From Amoebophrya sp. A120 (lineage: Eukaryota > Sar > Dinophyceae > Syndiniales > Amoebophryaceae): a stretch of 64,000 bases of DNA. Positions 12,401 to 22,887 of this stretch are shown here, one piece after another. The position numbers were made by a program, and so were the translations under genes. How positions within the stretch are numbered: position 1 is the first letter of the stretch; the number at the start of each line of letters is the position of its first letter. The notes below the pieces were generated by a model that saw only the letters and a program-made list of their open reading frames with translations, searched no databases and had not been told where the DNA came from. The DNA is taken from assembly GCA_905178155.1 (NCBI GenBank), contig CAJINV010000007.1:3267151-3331150 (forward strand), in the 5' to 3' direction.

Positions 12401-14957
12401 AGGTGCTTGGGCGCAGAGCCCCTTCCCCCAAAAGTGGCAATTTGTAATGCGCGTTTCGCATTACAAATGGCCTTCTTTTATGACCCGTCTTGGGCTCGCT
12501 CTCCGGGCCAGGTCACAAATCTGAGCCCCTGGATCAGCAGAATGCCGTGCTGTGAGGGTTCAGATTTATGATGCAAAACGTGGCTCCGCGAAAAAAGTCT
12601 GCACCTCGGCAATGAGGTCCCCAAGTGGAGGTGCAGACGTTTTTCGCGCGGGGGGGGACAAGTGGGGCAGATAGCTCGTGTTTGTCTGCGCCGCGAAAAA
12701 AGTCTGCACCTCCGAAATTGGCCTCCAGATGAGGTGTCCTCGGACACCTCTTCGGAGCCCTCCCGAGTCGCGGACCTCCGGGGCGACAAATTTTGGCCGC
12801 CCTTTTCGCATTGCCCCGACCTGAATCGAGCTCAATTTGCAGGCAGAAGCCTGCAATTTGAGCTCATCCCCGAAACGACCTCCTCCGAGGCCGCGAGGTT
12901 CGAACCAAAAGCGAGCCGCTGCTTCAGCAGATTCAGCTCATTCCCAAACAAGACACGCACTAGGCAAATCGTCAGGAATCAGGAGGGAGTGTGGGAACTT
13001 GAAGAACTACAACTGCGAACCCGGGTGGACGACGTCCACCGATACCGAAGCACAGAGTCCCCTGGTGGCTGAGCTGTCTCCTCTGCTTCGTCCGCCGAGG
13101 CCTTGCCGGAATACCTGGCCTGCCCATTTCCTTGCTTTCGTTTCATTGTGGAAAAAAATAAACACACAAGAAGGTGCCCGAAAAAGTAGGATGCAAAAAT
13201 TTTGATTTTTTTTGCTGCAGACATTTTTCCACAGCAACTCTTCCAAGACTACATGTACCGCCCATTGCCTGACCGGAGCAGCACCGCATCTATTTTCCAT
13301 ACCACCGGAAGTGGATTTTTGGATGACAAGAGTGGCCTCGTCACAACTCCAGGACCGGCGGCGCATAGTCCCTCCGCGTCCTTCCTTCGGACGAGCTCCA
13401 GAGACGGTCGTGATCTCGATGAAATGCACAAGAATATAATTACCGCTACAGCACACCAGAGCTTCTACAAAAATCGGGTCCGTTCGACCGAGCGGCTGGC
13501 GTTGTTGAAGAGTCACAAGGCGGAACTCCCCGCGCCGCCTTCCAGATACAGCAGTAATTGGCGGGTGTCTACGGAATCCGGCAGGCTGGAGCAAGTGTCC
13601 GAGTGGCGCCGGGAGTTCTTGCCCGATTTGCGCGACTCGGCGTTCGACGCCCACAGCCCGCTGCTCGGCCGGAGCGGTGGCGAGGGCAGCGCGACCCACG
13701 GTCGTGAGACAGTGGTGCAGCGCGGCCGCAGCCGTCAGCGGATGAACATTAGTGCATTGCGGTTTGCTACTGATAGGTCGGAGATAGGAAATAAACAATC
13801 AGGGAACAATTTTCATGCTGCAACTTTTCCAATTGCAGCTCCCTCCGGCTCGTCGGCTTTGTCTTCAGCCGCAGCCACTTTCGAAGTAGTAGGCGACAGG
13901 GGCGGCACGGGCACCGGATCGGCAGCGGTAGCGACACAGGATGCTTGTTCTGCAATTGTAGACGGTCGTCCACTACTGGGTGTGCACCACGAGCAAGGAG
14001 TTGTTGGAAATGCAAATGACGAAGAAATTTTTGGAGGGGAGATTTTCGACGCAGGCGAAGATCATGCGAGGATTGTAGACACGGATCAATCAGCGGGACC
14101 GGTTTTCCACGCGAGAAACGTGCTGGGCATTCCGGGACAGAAGTTCAACGTGCCGGGTACTTTTTCTGGAAACTTCTCATGATTTTTTGTCTGTAGTTTT
14201 CGGGCAATACTTCTGAGTAGACTCTGCTAGATGCTATGTTTTCTTCCTGTCAACTACCTACACTTTGTTTGATAGAGATACAGCATAGGCAAGTTGACCG
14301 CACAAAATAAACTCCCTGAAACAATATACAATCACAGTGCTTCCCGACGTGGTGTCCCAGATTTTCCCTCTCGAGCGTTGGGGCGACTTCACGCTCCCCA
14401 CGGGAATTGCGCACACAGGATCCGCAGGAGTTAAAATCCACGGACAATTGTCCGCCTCGGTTGACAGTCTCGGCCTGAGTCGCGATCATGTAGTTGCACA
14501 ACAACTTCAGGGAAGTAGAAGAACAGTTGAGGTGGAACAAGAAATGGAAAATATTAACCAAAGCGCACACGACGTCGAGGTGAATGCTAATGATCCGCAG
14601 CTATCAACGAAAACCAACTATTTTGGTTTACGACATCAGCACCAGAGAAACACTTCTCCCTCCACATCCCTCGGCGCGGCGGCGTTGACCTACGCCAAGA
14701 TCGACGTCTCGGCCGACGGCCGGGAATTTTTGTTCACGAATAATTCGAGGACGTTGGTGAAGCCAAAATCCCGACCCTTGGACACCCTGCCCGTGACGCT
14801 GGACCCGCACGTCCGCACACAGAGGAGGCTCGAAGTCAGAAGAACTCGGGGCCGGCAGCCCGACCGGAGTGTGTCACCCGGAGGAGGTAGTCCCTCCGCC
14901 GCAAGCAGGTCGCCGTCGGTGCAGATAGCCGGGGGGCTGCGTGGGTTTTTTTACTGA
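9491..14957 (+). CDS. Ser/Arg-rich disordered protein, interrupted by a 1.1-kb insert
   Basis: I do not recognise this protein. The first exon is open from ATG 9491 to 12118. Residues 30-60 (GVAALRERFENFKNQKFFVQ) look helical, and almost everything after is polar and disordered. The frame then meets an insert: a 41-bp coding segment (12072-12112, QQLFQDYMYRPLP) is repeated at 13230-13270, and the reading continues only after the second copy. Collapsing the two copies gives a continuous 1375-residue product with the GT-AG intron 14157-14337 (181 bp). A conventional alternative is an intron 12032-13234 (GTGAAT to CCACAG), which is also in phase and loses about 14 codons. RNA data would decide. 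The stop is TGA at 14955. Confidence 0.7.
12072..12112 (+). repeat. 41-bp direct repeat, left copy (exonic)
   Basis: This copy encodes QQLFQDYMYRPLP in frame and is identical to 13230-13270. It is followed by TACTAAC at 12112-12118, which matches the yeast branch-point consensus, and by CTGCAG about 18 bases later. That resemblance may be chance. Confidence 0.9.
12113..13229. mobile_element. 1.1-kb insert with inverted-repeat ends, flanked by a 41-bp exon duplication
   Basis: The insert lies between two identical 41-bp copies of coding sequence. Just inside each end is an inverted repeat of about 30 bp sharing TGTCTGCAGC followed by an A-rich run and ATCAAAATTTTT (left near 12129-12158, right near 13193-13222). 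Inside are a short hairpin TTTGTAATGCG/CGCATTACAAA near 12440-12470, a 22-bp direct repeat (12586-12607 and 12691-12712) and an inverted partner of it at 12628-12651. No long credible protein is encoded, so it looks non-autonomous. The TTTGTAATGC/GCATTACAAA hairpin is also found in the smaller introners of this window, suggesting a relationship. Confidence 0.65.
13230..13270 (+). repeat. 41-bp direct repeat, right copy (exonic)
   Basis: Identical to 12072-12112 and in the same reading frame. Coding continues directly from it as DRSSTASIFH, so this copy is the junction to the downstream exon. Confidence 0.9.
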
Positions 14958-15954
14958 CACGAACTACTGAAGCATATCAGTGGCTTTATCCTAGAGGAGA
15001 ATCATAAGATAAGGAGCGTCTTATGACTTCAATTTTTTTGTCTTCATTGTTCTCGAGGACGCTCCAGATTTTACTTTTAGTTCTTTCTTTAAGTGTTGTA
15101 AGGAGGTCTTCGGGGGTCACCAAGTTCAGCGACAAGGCTGCAGTGGACGTGGAAGATCATTTGTATCTCGTCTCACGATGTCCACGGTGGCTACGCTCGT
15201 TGCGCTCTGCAACTAGCACAAAGATCTCAAGAACAAGCAGGAAGATTTCAATTTCTTGTCGTCGTCTCGCCTCGGTGTCGAACTCCATGCGTTGTCTGTC
15301 TTTGATGTGAATGTGTTTGATCTGTGTATGTACCACTCTTCTACACAAACACTGTGGTAGGTACTTTCAACCGCAACTATGATTGCAACCGAGGCATAAA
15401 CAATTGACATCGTGTTCGTCGTGATCGTGCTGTAGTTTCTGCTAATCTGCCTCTCTCGATGTGCAAAGGGGGTCGTAGAAGTTCGTGGCATTCGTTTTCG
15501 GGGCATCCGTTTTGTGTGATACAAGCCTGTTAAGATTGTCGTTGTCGTTTTTGTCGTATATACTTAAATAGAGAAATTAAGACTGACTTTCGAAATTGAT
15601 ATTCAACTCGTGGAATCTATCACCATCGCGAAAAAGTAGCTCTCGTTTGCATTATCTCTTGCGTTTCTACTTGGATGGTACACTAAGAACTTTCAGGGCT
15701 AGGGCACCTTGTTCCAGGTGTGACCACACCAGTGACAGGTTTCCTATGTCACTTGAGAGTTTGAGACAATAGTTGTCCACCAAGGCATAGACATGAAGGG
15801 ACGAGATGTTGTTTCGCTTTCTTATTCTTCCAAATACCTCTGCCTGTAGACAATTCAGATGTGATTGTCAATATCACAGACAGATCTCACAGATTGACAA
15901 AGTCCGACAGAGGGCAACAATTTGGGCAGAGAACAATACATAGATCACGGAATC
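14958..15954. other. intergenic region and leader
   Basis: No supported gene. An open frame at 15023-15310 with a hydrophobic start (TLQILLLVLSLSVV) lacks any supporting feature. Short hairpins occur near 15700-15760 (CACCT/AGGTG and GTGAC/GTCAC). The region from 15471 resembles the region upstream of the glycosyltransferase at 20163. Confidence 0.4.
15471..15490 (+). promoter_or_regulatory. shared upstream motif, copy 1
   Basis: GGTCGTAGAAGTTCGTGGCA lies 484 bp before the ATG at 15955. A close match lies 401 bp before 20564 and a shorter one 385 bp before 37386. The role is unknown; a promoter element is only a guess. Confidence 0.25.
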
Positions 15955-18731
15955 ATGATAAACAAGGGCGGTCGTCGACATTTGCTGCGGTGTCATCTCG
16001 TCTTCTCTCGCTTGCGCTGCGTTTCGCTCCTTGTGATCTTCGCTGCATGCTTTGCAACGTTGATTGAGCATGCTGTTATATTAGCAGCTGCGAAAAGTAG
16101 TAGAAGTAGAACAGGATCAGCTACTGATCCAGTCCGAGGGAAAAGTACCCGGGAAGAACAAGACGAACGGCACGAGAAGCAGTACCGACTTCTAGCTACG
16201 CGCCTGACCCGCGTGTTTTCGGCCAAGAATGCGCAAGTCTCCGAGAACGGTCGTCGTCGTGTGGCCGCGAACAAGCAGAACCAAGCAGCGAATTTTCGGA
16301 GAGGGGCAAGCGAAGCAGAAGGAGAAGCTGCCAGTGTGCTTGCGCAAATCAAGCAAGATCATGAGGGGATTACCAGCGCGGCGCGGTGGGAGCAGACCGA
16401 GACTGACAAAAGAACGAGGCGAACCGGGGGAGACCATGCTGACGGTGGAACCGAGTTGCGCGTCTTGCCACAACAACCGCAAGGGGAAGAAGAGAGGACG
16501 ACCGGCGCTGTGTATTCTACGATTTTTACAACCAAAAGTCCAGATGAAGAACCCGGATCGCCTGGACCTGCATTTCAATTTCTGGAAGCGAGGCTCGGAG
16601 AACGTCTGGGTGCGGTAGAGGGCGGACAAGAACAGCACCTAGAACAAGATATTGATTTTGCGCTGGGCAGCAGCCACACCCAGAAAGTAGAACATGCAAA
16701 CTCAGCACCTACCTCGTCGGGGGCCGGCACTGAAACTGGTAGTGGCCTCGCATGGCAGCAAAAGGTGCAGCGACTGGAGGACGTGGTAAGCCAGCTAGGG
16801 GACGTCGTGCGGGAACAGGGAGAGACGATTCGGCACCTGCGGAAAGAGCTAGCAACCCAGCAAGTTTTCCAGAACACGACCGCAGCTCGCATCGGGAGTG
16901 CGGGCGCAGTCAACGAGATCATCGAGCAAAACCACATCGCGTGGTCGCTTGCGAACATGCGCAAGGACTTCGTCGTCATGCTCGTGCTTCTCGTTATTGG
17001 CTATGTGGCTGTGCTGATAGGCTTGGCCTTACCCACAAAGCTTGTGTTTTTTCCGCCCGTACTTTACCTCCCGGCACCGGACGAGGACCCTGTTGAAGAT
17101 CATGTTGACCGCAGTGAACAACAAACAGCGGACGCAGGAGCAGTGGACGCGCTCCGCGAGCAGCGCCAACGACCGGTACGAAAGTTCATGCTGTTGCCGC
17201 GCTCGTTCGCAACGCAAGACACTCTGTCGAGCGTCTGCCAGTTTCAAGACAGCAGCGCGGGCAAGATCTGGACCTCTTGCCTCATCGTCTACGCGGTGTG
17301 TGCGCTCCTCTCTCGGTACACGATGGTTGCCGGTCTCTATCCGTCTTGGTGTTCGAACCCGTCGTGGGCTGCGAAAGATGAGGCTTGGTCGTCCACTACT
17401 CTCCTCAGTTTAAGCGGGATGCCAGCTGGGGAGATGTTGTTTCGCGTCCTCTGGTTGGTGCTTCCGTGCGTGGTCGGCCTCATGCTCACTGCAGCTGTGC
17501 CCAGCACAAGCGACGACGCCCTGCTTCGGGCAACGCAACAGGAAAACACCGAACAAGACGGACAAGTTATGCCTTGTTCTACCGAAGGAGATGTTAATAA
17601 AATGCGCGAAACGGATCTTCCTCGCGTACAAGAATCCGTATCCGATGACGCGATGCAATGCTATCGTGTGCGAAACGCGCGATGGCAAAGAATCATACAC
17701 GTGGTGTGTGCCCCTCTGGCGATGGCAGTGTTGTTAAGTAGTTTTTGAGACCTACTCGCTTGCTATTGGCGAAGGAATCTCGTTGACGGTGGCAATTTTT
17801 GGAACGATCGACGAGCGCTTCGTCGTCGATGAGGAGCGGCTGCTCGTGTGGGCTCGTTATCAGAATCTCGGTGCAAACGGCTGCACGCCCATGGAGCAGT
17901 ACTTGCGTGTGCAGTGGGCACCAACGGTTTTCCGATTTCGCGATCTGTTCCTGCTGTTTTCGTGGATCTTCTGTACTGGATTTGTCGTCGCTCTCTGGTG
18001 CGTCAAAGCTGTTTTTTCGCCCGAAGATCATCGGCCTTCTCAGCGACACAATCACGACCGAAGAACCCCAATCCCCTCGGCAACATCCCCTCCGTTCTTC
18101 CTGCCGTACGACGGAAGTGCCAGCCTTTTGTTGCCGAAGATTGCCTATTCACTGGAAGTTGCAGCAATAATGTGCGTTCTCTGCTTGCCGTTCTTTTCCG
18201 TGATGTACAGCCTGTCCTTTCTCTTTGCCCTACCGCACGGGCACGTTCCCGAAGATTTTCAGCAAGTCTATGGGGTTCTCAAACGTTACATCCTCAACTG
18301 TTACATGGTTTGTCATGCAAAATGACCATAAGCCGCCACACGATCAAGGTGTTTCGCATGGCAAATTTTCGAAGGGCTAAACACCACCTGGATCTGCTCC
18401 AAATTTGTATATGCAAAGCGCGCAATCTTCCCGCGTTCACTTTTGCTGTTCTTGCATGACAAATTCATGTAACAGTTGAGAATGTAACATTTGAGAATCC
18501 CATAAAGTCCTGATCGGCAGCGGGCCAAGTCTGCGGCTCTTTTATGACAATTTCTGGACGGGGGACGAAGGTGAGGAGAGGGGAGCCGGCTTAGCGTACG
18601 GCTGGCTAGACCGGCAGTGCGCGACCAGTTGGGGCACGCACACATGGAGGGACCCGTCAGCATGCCAATGGATTCCGGGCTGGAACCAAACCGAGAATGG
18701 GACTAGTTTGTACTTTTTGGAGTGGAGCTAA
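15955..18731 (+). CDS. multipass membrane protein with a one-base frameshift and one introner
   Basis: The family is not recognised. ATG 15955 opens with a basic stretch and a strong hydrophobic segment (VSLLVIFAACFATLIEHAVILAA), which reads as a signal peptide or anchor. A charged, coiled region follows. Then come membrane segments: FVVMLVLLVIGYVAVLIGLAL, a helix after IWTSC, a helix ending in GLMLTAAV, and one in HVVCAPLAMAVLL. The frame closes at 17748 (SSF, stop), but the +1 frame carries straight on with ETYSLAIGEGISLTVAIFG and two more membrane regions. Reading the T5 run at 17742-17746 as T4 merges both into one frame. Removal of the introner 18269-18504 then gives an 844-residue product ending in NGTSLYFLEWS at 18731. 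The frameshift could be a sequencing error, a real mutation or +1 recoding at TTT TGA. Confidence 0.65.
18269..18504. mobile_element. introner element IE1 (236 bp, TSD AAGTC)
   Basis: The element begins TATGGGGTTCTCAAACGTTA and ends with its inverted counterpart ...GAGAATCCCATA. TIRs are about 40 bp. AAGTC flanks it at 18264-18268 and 18505-18509. Removing the element and one AAGTC joins QQV to LIGSGPSLRLF in frame and extends the gene to 18731. Inner ends carry TTTGTCATGC and GCATGACAAA. The ends are not GT-AG. Its interior matches the reverse complement of the interior of the element at 53963-54380. Confidence 0.85.
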
Positions 18732-18878
18732 ACGCTTGCGCTCAATCCTCTTCGGAGCCTAACCGATTATGCTTCCTCGGAAGCTAGACGCTAGCAAAAC
18801 CGTTATATAGTGCTAGTCTTCGGACTTTAGAAATTAATGGGCCTTCGGGTGATTATCGGACGGCCTCGGCCGGACGAA
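18731..18878 (+). repeat. hairpin-rich 140-bp repeat, copy 1
   Basis: First of three related copies downstream of the membrane-protein gene. The shared core includes TTCCTCGGAAGCTAGACGCT, AGTCTTCGGACTTT, ATGGGCC and ATCGGACGG followed by CCGGACGAA. CGGAAGCTAG can pair with CTAGTCTTCGG, and GGCCTCGGCCGG is nearly palindromic, so a structured RNA or a DNA hairpin element is possible. No protein is evident. Confidence 0.7.
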
Positions 18879-19054
18879 TTGATCAAGATTTGTTGGATTA
18901 GAAATATTACCACTCAGATATATTAATGTTCGTTTTGATTTGAATGTAGCGAGCTAAGACTTGTTGATACCCACAGGCAAAAAAGACCACGAATCAAGTC
19001 AATCTCTGCACTCTTCGGAGGCTACTTTAGTGCTGGCACAAGATTCATCCTTAA

Positions 19055-19202
19055 AACGCTTGTATTCAATCCTCTTCGGAGACTAATCGAATGTGCTTCC
19101 TCGGAAGCTAGACGCTAGCCGATCCCTTATATAGTGCTAGTCTTCGGACTTTAGAAAATAATGGGCCCTCGGGTGACTATCGGACGGCCTCGACCGGACG
19201 AA
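19055..19202 (+). repeat. hairpin-rich 140-bp repeat, copy 2
   Basis: Second copy, about 324 bp after the first. Differences cluster in loops and ends (for example CCGATCCCTTATATAG against AAAACCGTTATATAG), while the stem-forming CGGAAGCTAG and CTAGTCTTCGG are kept. Confidence 0.7.
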
Positions 19203-19484
19203 GTACCTATTTGCACTTCTGGCAAAAGGTACATCTTCAGCGCGAGGTCATCCCGAGGAAAGTCAGGCCTTTCCGATCATCTAAGGTCCCTCAACATCGC
19301 TTCAACCGGGCAGTAGCAACCGATCTCACGAAAAAAAAACAGATCAGCGCGATCAAAAAGGATCCATCCCGGAAGCAGATCTTTTCTCTCGCGACTCCTC
19401 GGAGTATATTGCGGATTTATACAGAGCTCCTCGGAGACTATTGTTGTAAGGTTCTCAGCACTCCTACTCAAAAACCTATTCTTC

Positions 19485-19620
19485 CTCCTCGGAGCCTATT
19501 CGATTATGCTTCCTCGGAAGCTAGACGCTAGCCTGTCTCCTCCTTAGCTAGTGCCAGTCTTCGGACTTTTGAAGATAATGGGCCTTCGGGTATCTATCGG
19601 ACGGTCTCGACCGGACGAAA
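19485..19620 (+). repeat. hairpin-rich 140-bp repeat, copy 3
   Basis: Third and most diverged copy. The stem arms and the terminal CGACCGGACGAA are kept. Several isolated CCTCGGAG motifs (near 19395, 19430 and 19486) lie between copies 2 and 3 and may be decayed fragments. Confidence 0.65.
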
Positions 19621-20563
19621 TACATCGCCCCGGCACTCCTCAGAAGTTCGTCGAGTTTCCAGGGTGTGGCTGTCTCGAGACGATGAAGAAAAACAAAAAC
19701 TGCAGCATACAGCGAACCTTCGCGAAGAAAGAAATTGAAATGCAAGGACCACCGGAGGAAACGGAGTTACTTAAGTCTTTATCTGAATAATGTGCGTTTC
19801 TTGTGTTGGCCCTGTTCGTATCGTGCGGAGGTGCGTATCCCCTCGAGGGTCGGAAGACAATGAAAAGACATGTTTTGTTCTTTTCTGATGTTAGGCATCC
19901 GGCGAGGTGCCAAATCGTAAGTCTGTCAGGTCTCGCGCACTCTATTCCACCAAGCGACTAGAATTCTAATGCACTTCGGTACACTTGCAGAATATGAATA
20001 TGTTATGAGGTTTTTAAATCTCAAAGAAGAGAGCGCTGCTAGTTTTACTATACTTAAGTTCCGTTTATTTTGTGTCGTGGTTACCACGAATCGTTATCGT
20101 TTTCGTTGGGTAATCAATGTAATTGTAAGTAAAGTAGAATCTTCTAGCAAGTGAGTTGAATGGGTCGTAGAATTTCGTGGCACGTCTTTTCGTCTATGTA
20201 TGTTTTGTGTGTGTGTGTGTGTGTTGTTGACTATGCGAAGGAATCCAAAGCCTGTCAAGTGTCAAAACTGTCGCTGTCGTATTTCGTGTCGTGCGGAAGC
20301 AGGAATGGATTTCTATCTGAAGTTGTGAGTTTTCTCGTCAGCGTACCATCGCTGCAGCGCTCTTTCTCACAGTTATTTTTTTTTTGATTTCTATCTAAAC
20401 GAGGCGAGCAAACATTTCTATCTATTAAAAGGAGACGGGGGACCCGGAGGAGTCATCTCACTTCACATTCAGTCCAACAGCATAAAACGTTCACCGTGAT
20501 TGTGTCACTACCTGGCGGAAGTCAGAATCTATTGTTTTTTTCCAGAGCTGCTGCACCGAGAAC
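19621..20563. other. intergenic region and leader
   Basis: No supported gene. It contains a short GT microsatellite at about 20209-20224. The stretch 20163-20300 resembles 15471-15560 upstream of the previous gene. Confidence 0.4.
20163..20182 (+). promoter_or_regulatory. shared upstream motif, copy 2
   Basis: GGTCGTAGAATTTCGTGGCA lies 401 bp before ATG 20564 and differs by one base from the copy at 15471. Its function is unknown. Confidence 0.25.
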
Positions 20564-21832
20564 ATGACGACGATGGAATTCGCAGCAGGAAAGGGCTTGA
20601 GGAAGAGCCGTTCGTGCAGCACCGGGAGCATAGCAAGGTCCTTCAAAGTCGTCTTTTCTCTCCTCCTCAAGGGTTTACTAATGGTTTCCGAGCTGCATCA
20701 TGTGATGGTACGCCGAGCGAAGGCGTTGGTGCCGACTCAGAATAAGCAGGATGATCTTCAGGAAAACATGGCGAGTTCGAAAAGTACTCGACAGCAGCAC
20801 GATCGCTTTTCTCTGCGTCCGCGGTGGATGAAGACGCGCGGAAATCTTCGGGTTCTGCCGCACGAGGACACCAGCGCAAATTATAACCAACCGCAGCAGC
20901 AGCCAATTTTTGTAGGTGTACTACAGGACGACGACGAGCGGTCATCTTCTCCACAGAACAACCCCAAGAACATGCGGCAGGTGCCGCTAGATCCTCTGCC
21001 TCCGGCCGTCTCGAGGACCTCCAATTTTCTGCAGGCCGCGAAGCTGAAGCTGCGTAGTACTCTATTTGTCAACGTGTTTTACTACATTGCGAACCCGAAG
21101 GAAACTGACCAGACGTCGCGCCTCTTGCCTGTGTTTCCGCTCCTCGTGGAAACCTGGTTGGTTCATTTCCGTGCAACATCATCTACGACCTTTATTGGAA
21201 AGAACACTGTAATCAATATCGAGCCCCGTTTGACACTGGTGACGGATGAAAACGTCCGCTCGTTTCTCCCCGACATGCCCGCGGAATTCGACCGGCTTCC
21301 GGACCCGCACAGCAAGTCCGACCTGATTCGCTATGGCCTGCTCTACACCCACGGGGGGATCTACCTTGGCACGGATTTCGTCTTTCAGCGCGACGTGCAT
21401 CCGAACATTTTGCGGTCGCTTGCGCGCGGGGGCTCCTCAGCCGAAGAGGAAAGAAGGGCGAACAATGCTGATGGTGAAGATCGTGGTGCGACAGATGTGA
21501 AGAACAGTACTGAACATATTCCCAGCATTGAGCTATTTTCGTACGAGAATGACAGGCAGAACTGCCGGGGTGGAGCATCTTCAACTACAACTTCTGAGAA
21601 CGAGTCGCAGATGAATCATGAAACCGTTGTGTATCGTCAATTGGCCAGCACAGTCTCCTATTCGATGTTTCGCCACCCACTCTGTTTTGCGCAGCAGCGG
21701 CGTTGGCTGCGGGGCTCCCCAGTGTATCTCTCTTTCGCATTACCTTTTTGGCGCCCCGAACGATTCTCGGGCGGGCTAGGCATCTTTGGTATTGGACGGG
21801 TCGGACCTAGCTCTGTCCGGCGCGATGGATAG
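20564..21832 (+). CDS. glycosyltransferase with DXD-type sugar-binding region, 5' part
   Basis: The region SDLIRYGLLYTHGGIYLGTDF (about residues 246-266) is the hallmark of the 'sugar-binding region containing DXD motif' glycosyltransferases (GT32 and alpha-1,4-galactosyltransferase-like). These transfer sugars from nucleotide-sugars, usually in the Golgi. The usual D-x-D appears here as G-T-D, so the first metal-binding Asp is replaced. A hydrophobic segment (VVFSLLLKGLLMV, residues about 30-42) could be a signal anchor. The frame runs open to 21832, but true coding probably ends near 21586-21640. There it meets the first copy of a 32-42 bp coding segment (SENESQMNHET) that recurs at 22664, 23803 and 26238. 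The conserved C-terminal half of the fold seems to lie beyond, from 25683. Whether this is one gene with a 4-kb insert or two genes is open. Confidence 0.65.
   Translation: MTTMEFAAGKGLRKSRSCSTGSIARSFKVVFSLLLKGLLMVSELHHVMVRRAKALVPTQNKQDDLQENMASSKSTRQQHDRFSLRPRWMKTRGNLRVLPHEDTSANYNQPQQQPIFVGVLQDDDERSSSPQNNPKNMRQVPLDPLPPAVSRTSNFLQAAKLKLRSTLFVNVFYYIANPKETDQTSRLLPVFPLLVETWLVHFRATSSTTFIGKNTVINIEPRLTLVTDENVRSFLPDMPAEFDRLPDPHSKSDLIRYGLLYTHGGIYLGTDFVFQRDVHPNILRSLARGGSSAEEERRANNADGEDRGATDVKNSTEHIPSIELFSYENDRQNCRGGASSTTTSENESQMNHETVVYRQLASTVSYSMFRHPLCFAQQRRWLRGSPVYLSFALPFWRPERFSGGLGIFGIGRVGPSSVRRDG
21586..21627 (+). repeat. 42-bp direct repeat in the glycosyltransferase locus, copy 1
   Basis: Encodes TTSENESQMNHETV in the frame of the glycosyltransferase exon. 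It is identical over 42 bp to 23803-23844 and shares the inner 32-34 bp with the copies at 22664 and 26238. Confidence 0.9.
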
Positions 21833-22663
21833 CGCAGGTAGCTGTAGGTAGCAGGATTGGGGCCCTGGGGTGGGATGGGCAATTGCTTGGCTTCCGCAAT
21901 CGCTGCGCGTATTAGACGTCCGTGCGTGGATTTTCGTACTTCCACTACTACTTCTACTACTCTGTCTCGGACTGCGAAGTTACCTGGCGGGCTCTGGTAT
22001 AGAGGGCAAACCGACTCCGGGCGGAAGGATTGCGTTTTTTTCTATTGCCGCCACTGTGGAGGTATGCGCTCGTTTCGCGCTGGCCTGGGCGGCGGCCTGG
22101 TTGGTATGGATTCCAGTTTTGGGCTACGTCCTATTCCTTTCGATTCTTTCGAGGATGCGCTCCGGCGCACAGCTTCCGGCATGGACTTTTTCTGTATCGT
22201 AGACGCCTTCCTTCCGGACCTTGGGTTGCTGGGATCTCATGCTTGCGAGCTTGAGGATGGGTTGCTTCTTTCACCGGCTGCTAGCAATGCGCGTCAAGGC
22301 CGCTCTGCTTGCATTTTTCCCTTGGCTCTCTCACTTTGGAGCGGTTCGGGAGCAAGTTGGTGGTGACAGGGAGGGCTACAGGACGGGAGCGGGAGCAGCT
22401 CCTTCCGCTATTTATTATCGGGGGGCACCAGGTACGACCCAGCGTGACACCGACTTAGCGCCAGAGGCAGCGCTAGGGTAGGGAGTCTGGGCAGTTTTTC
22501 TGGTCTCCGAGACTTTACTCGTCTGAGGTTTTCGGCTCGGCAGTGGCGTTTTTGCGGCTGGTCTATTTGGTCAAGCAGGGTCTTTGTCATCTTGTCTGCG
22601 CGGTTCGGGGTGTTTTCGTACATAGGAGGCATGAGCGGCTACGGCCTCCGGGGGTGCGGGTAA

Positions 22664-22695
22664 CTGAGAACGAGTCGCAGATGAATCATGAAACC
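22664..22695 (+). repeat. 32-bp direct repeat in the glycosyltransferase locus, copy 2
   Basis: Identical to the inner 32 bp of copies 1, 3 and 4, again readable as ENESQMNHET. Flanking sequence is unrelated to the other copies. Confidence 0.9.
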
Positions 22696-22742
22696 CTATA
22701 TACTATACGGCAAGAAATGCGTTTGGCGTATCGCTTGATTTC

Positions 22743-22887
22743 TACTAGTAAAAATCTTACTAGTAAAGAAAAGCTGAAAACTTTTACTAGTAAGAAGTGT
22801 TACTAGTAAATTTAACGGGACAGGAAAGCAAAAATTCTACTAGTAGAACGGGGACGGGCTACTAGTAGAGCGCGTACTAGTAGAAAT
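22743..22887. repeat. cluster of seven ACTAGTA motifs
   Basis: Seven ACTAGTA words, mostly as TACTAGTA, occur within 145 bp, far more than chance. The core ACTAGT is palindromic. It starts about 50 bp after copy 2 of the coding repeat and ends at a sharp change to GC-rich sequence. Confidence 0.8.

Noticed and set aside
12880-12920. GGTTCGAACC resembling a tRNA T-loop
   Set aside because: The word is a simple palindrome; no acceptor stem or anticodon arm can be built around it.
15023-15310. 95-codon frame with a hydrophobic N-terminus
   Set aside because: Could resemble a signal peptide, but nothing supports the remainder and it lies in leader-like sequence.
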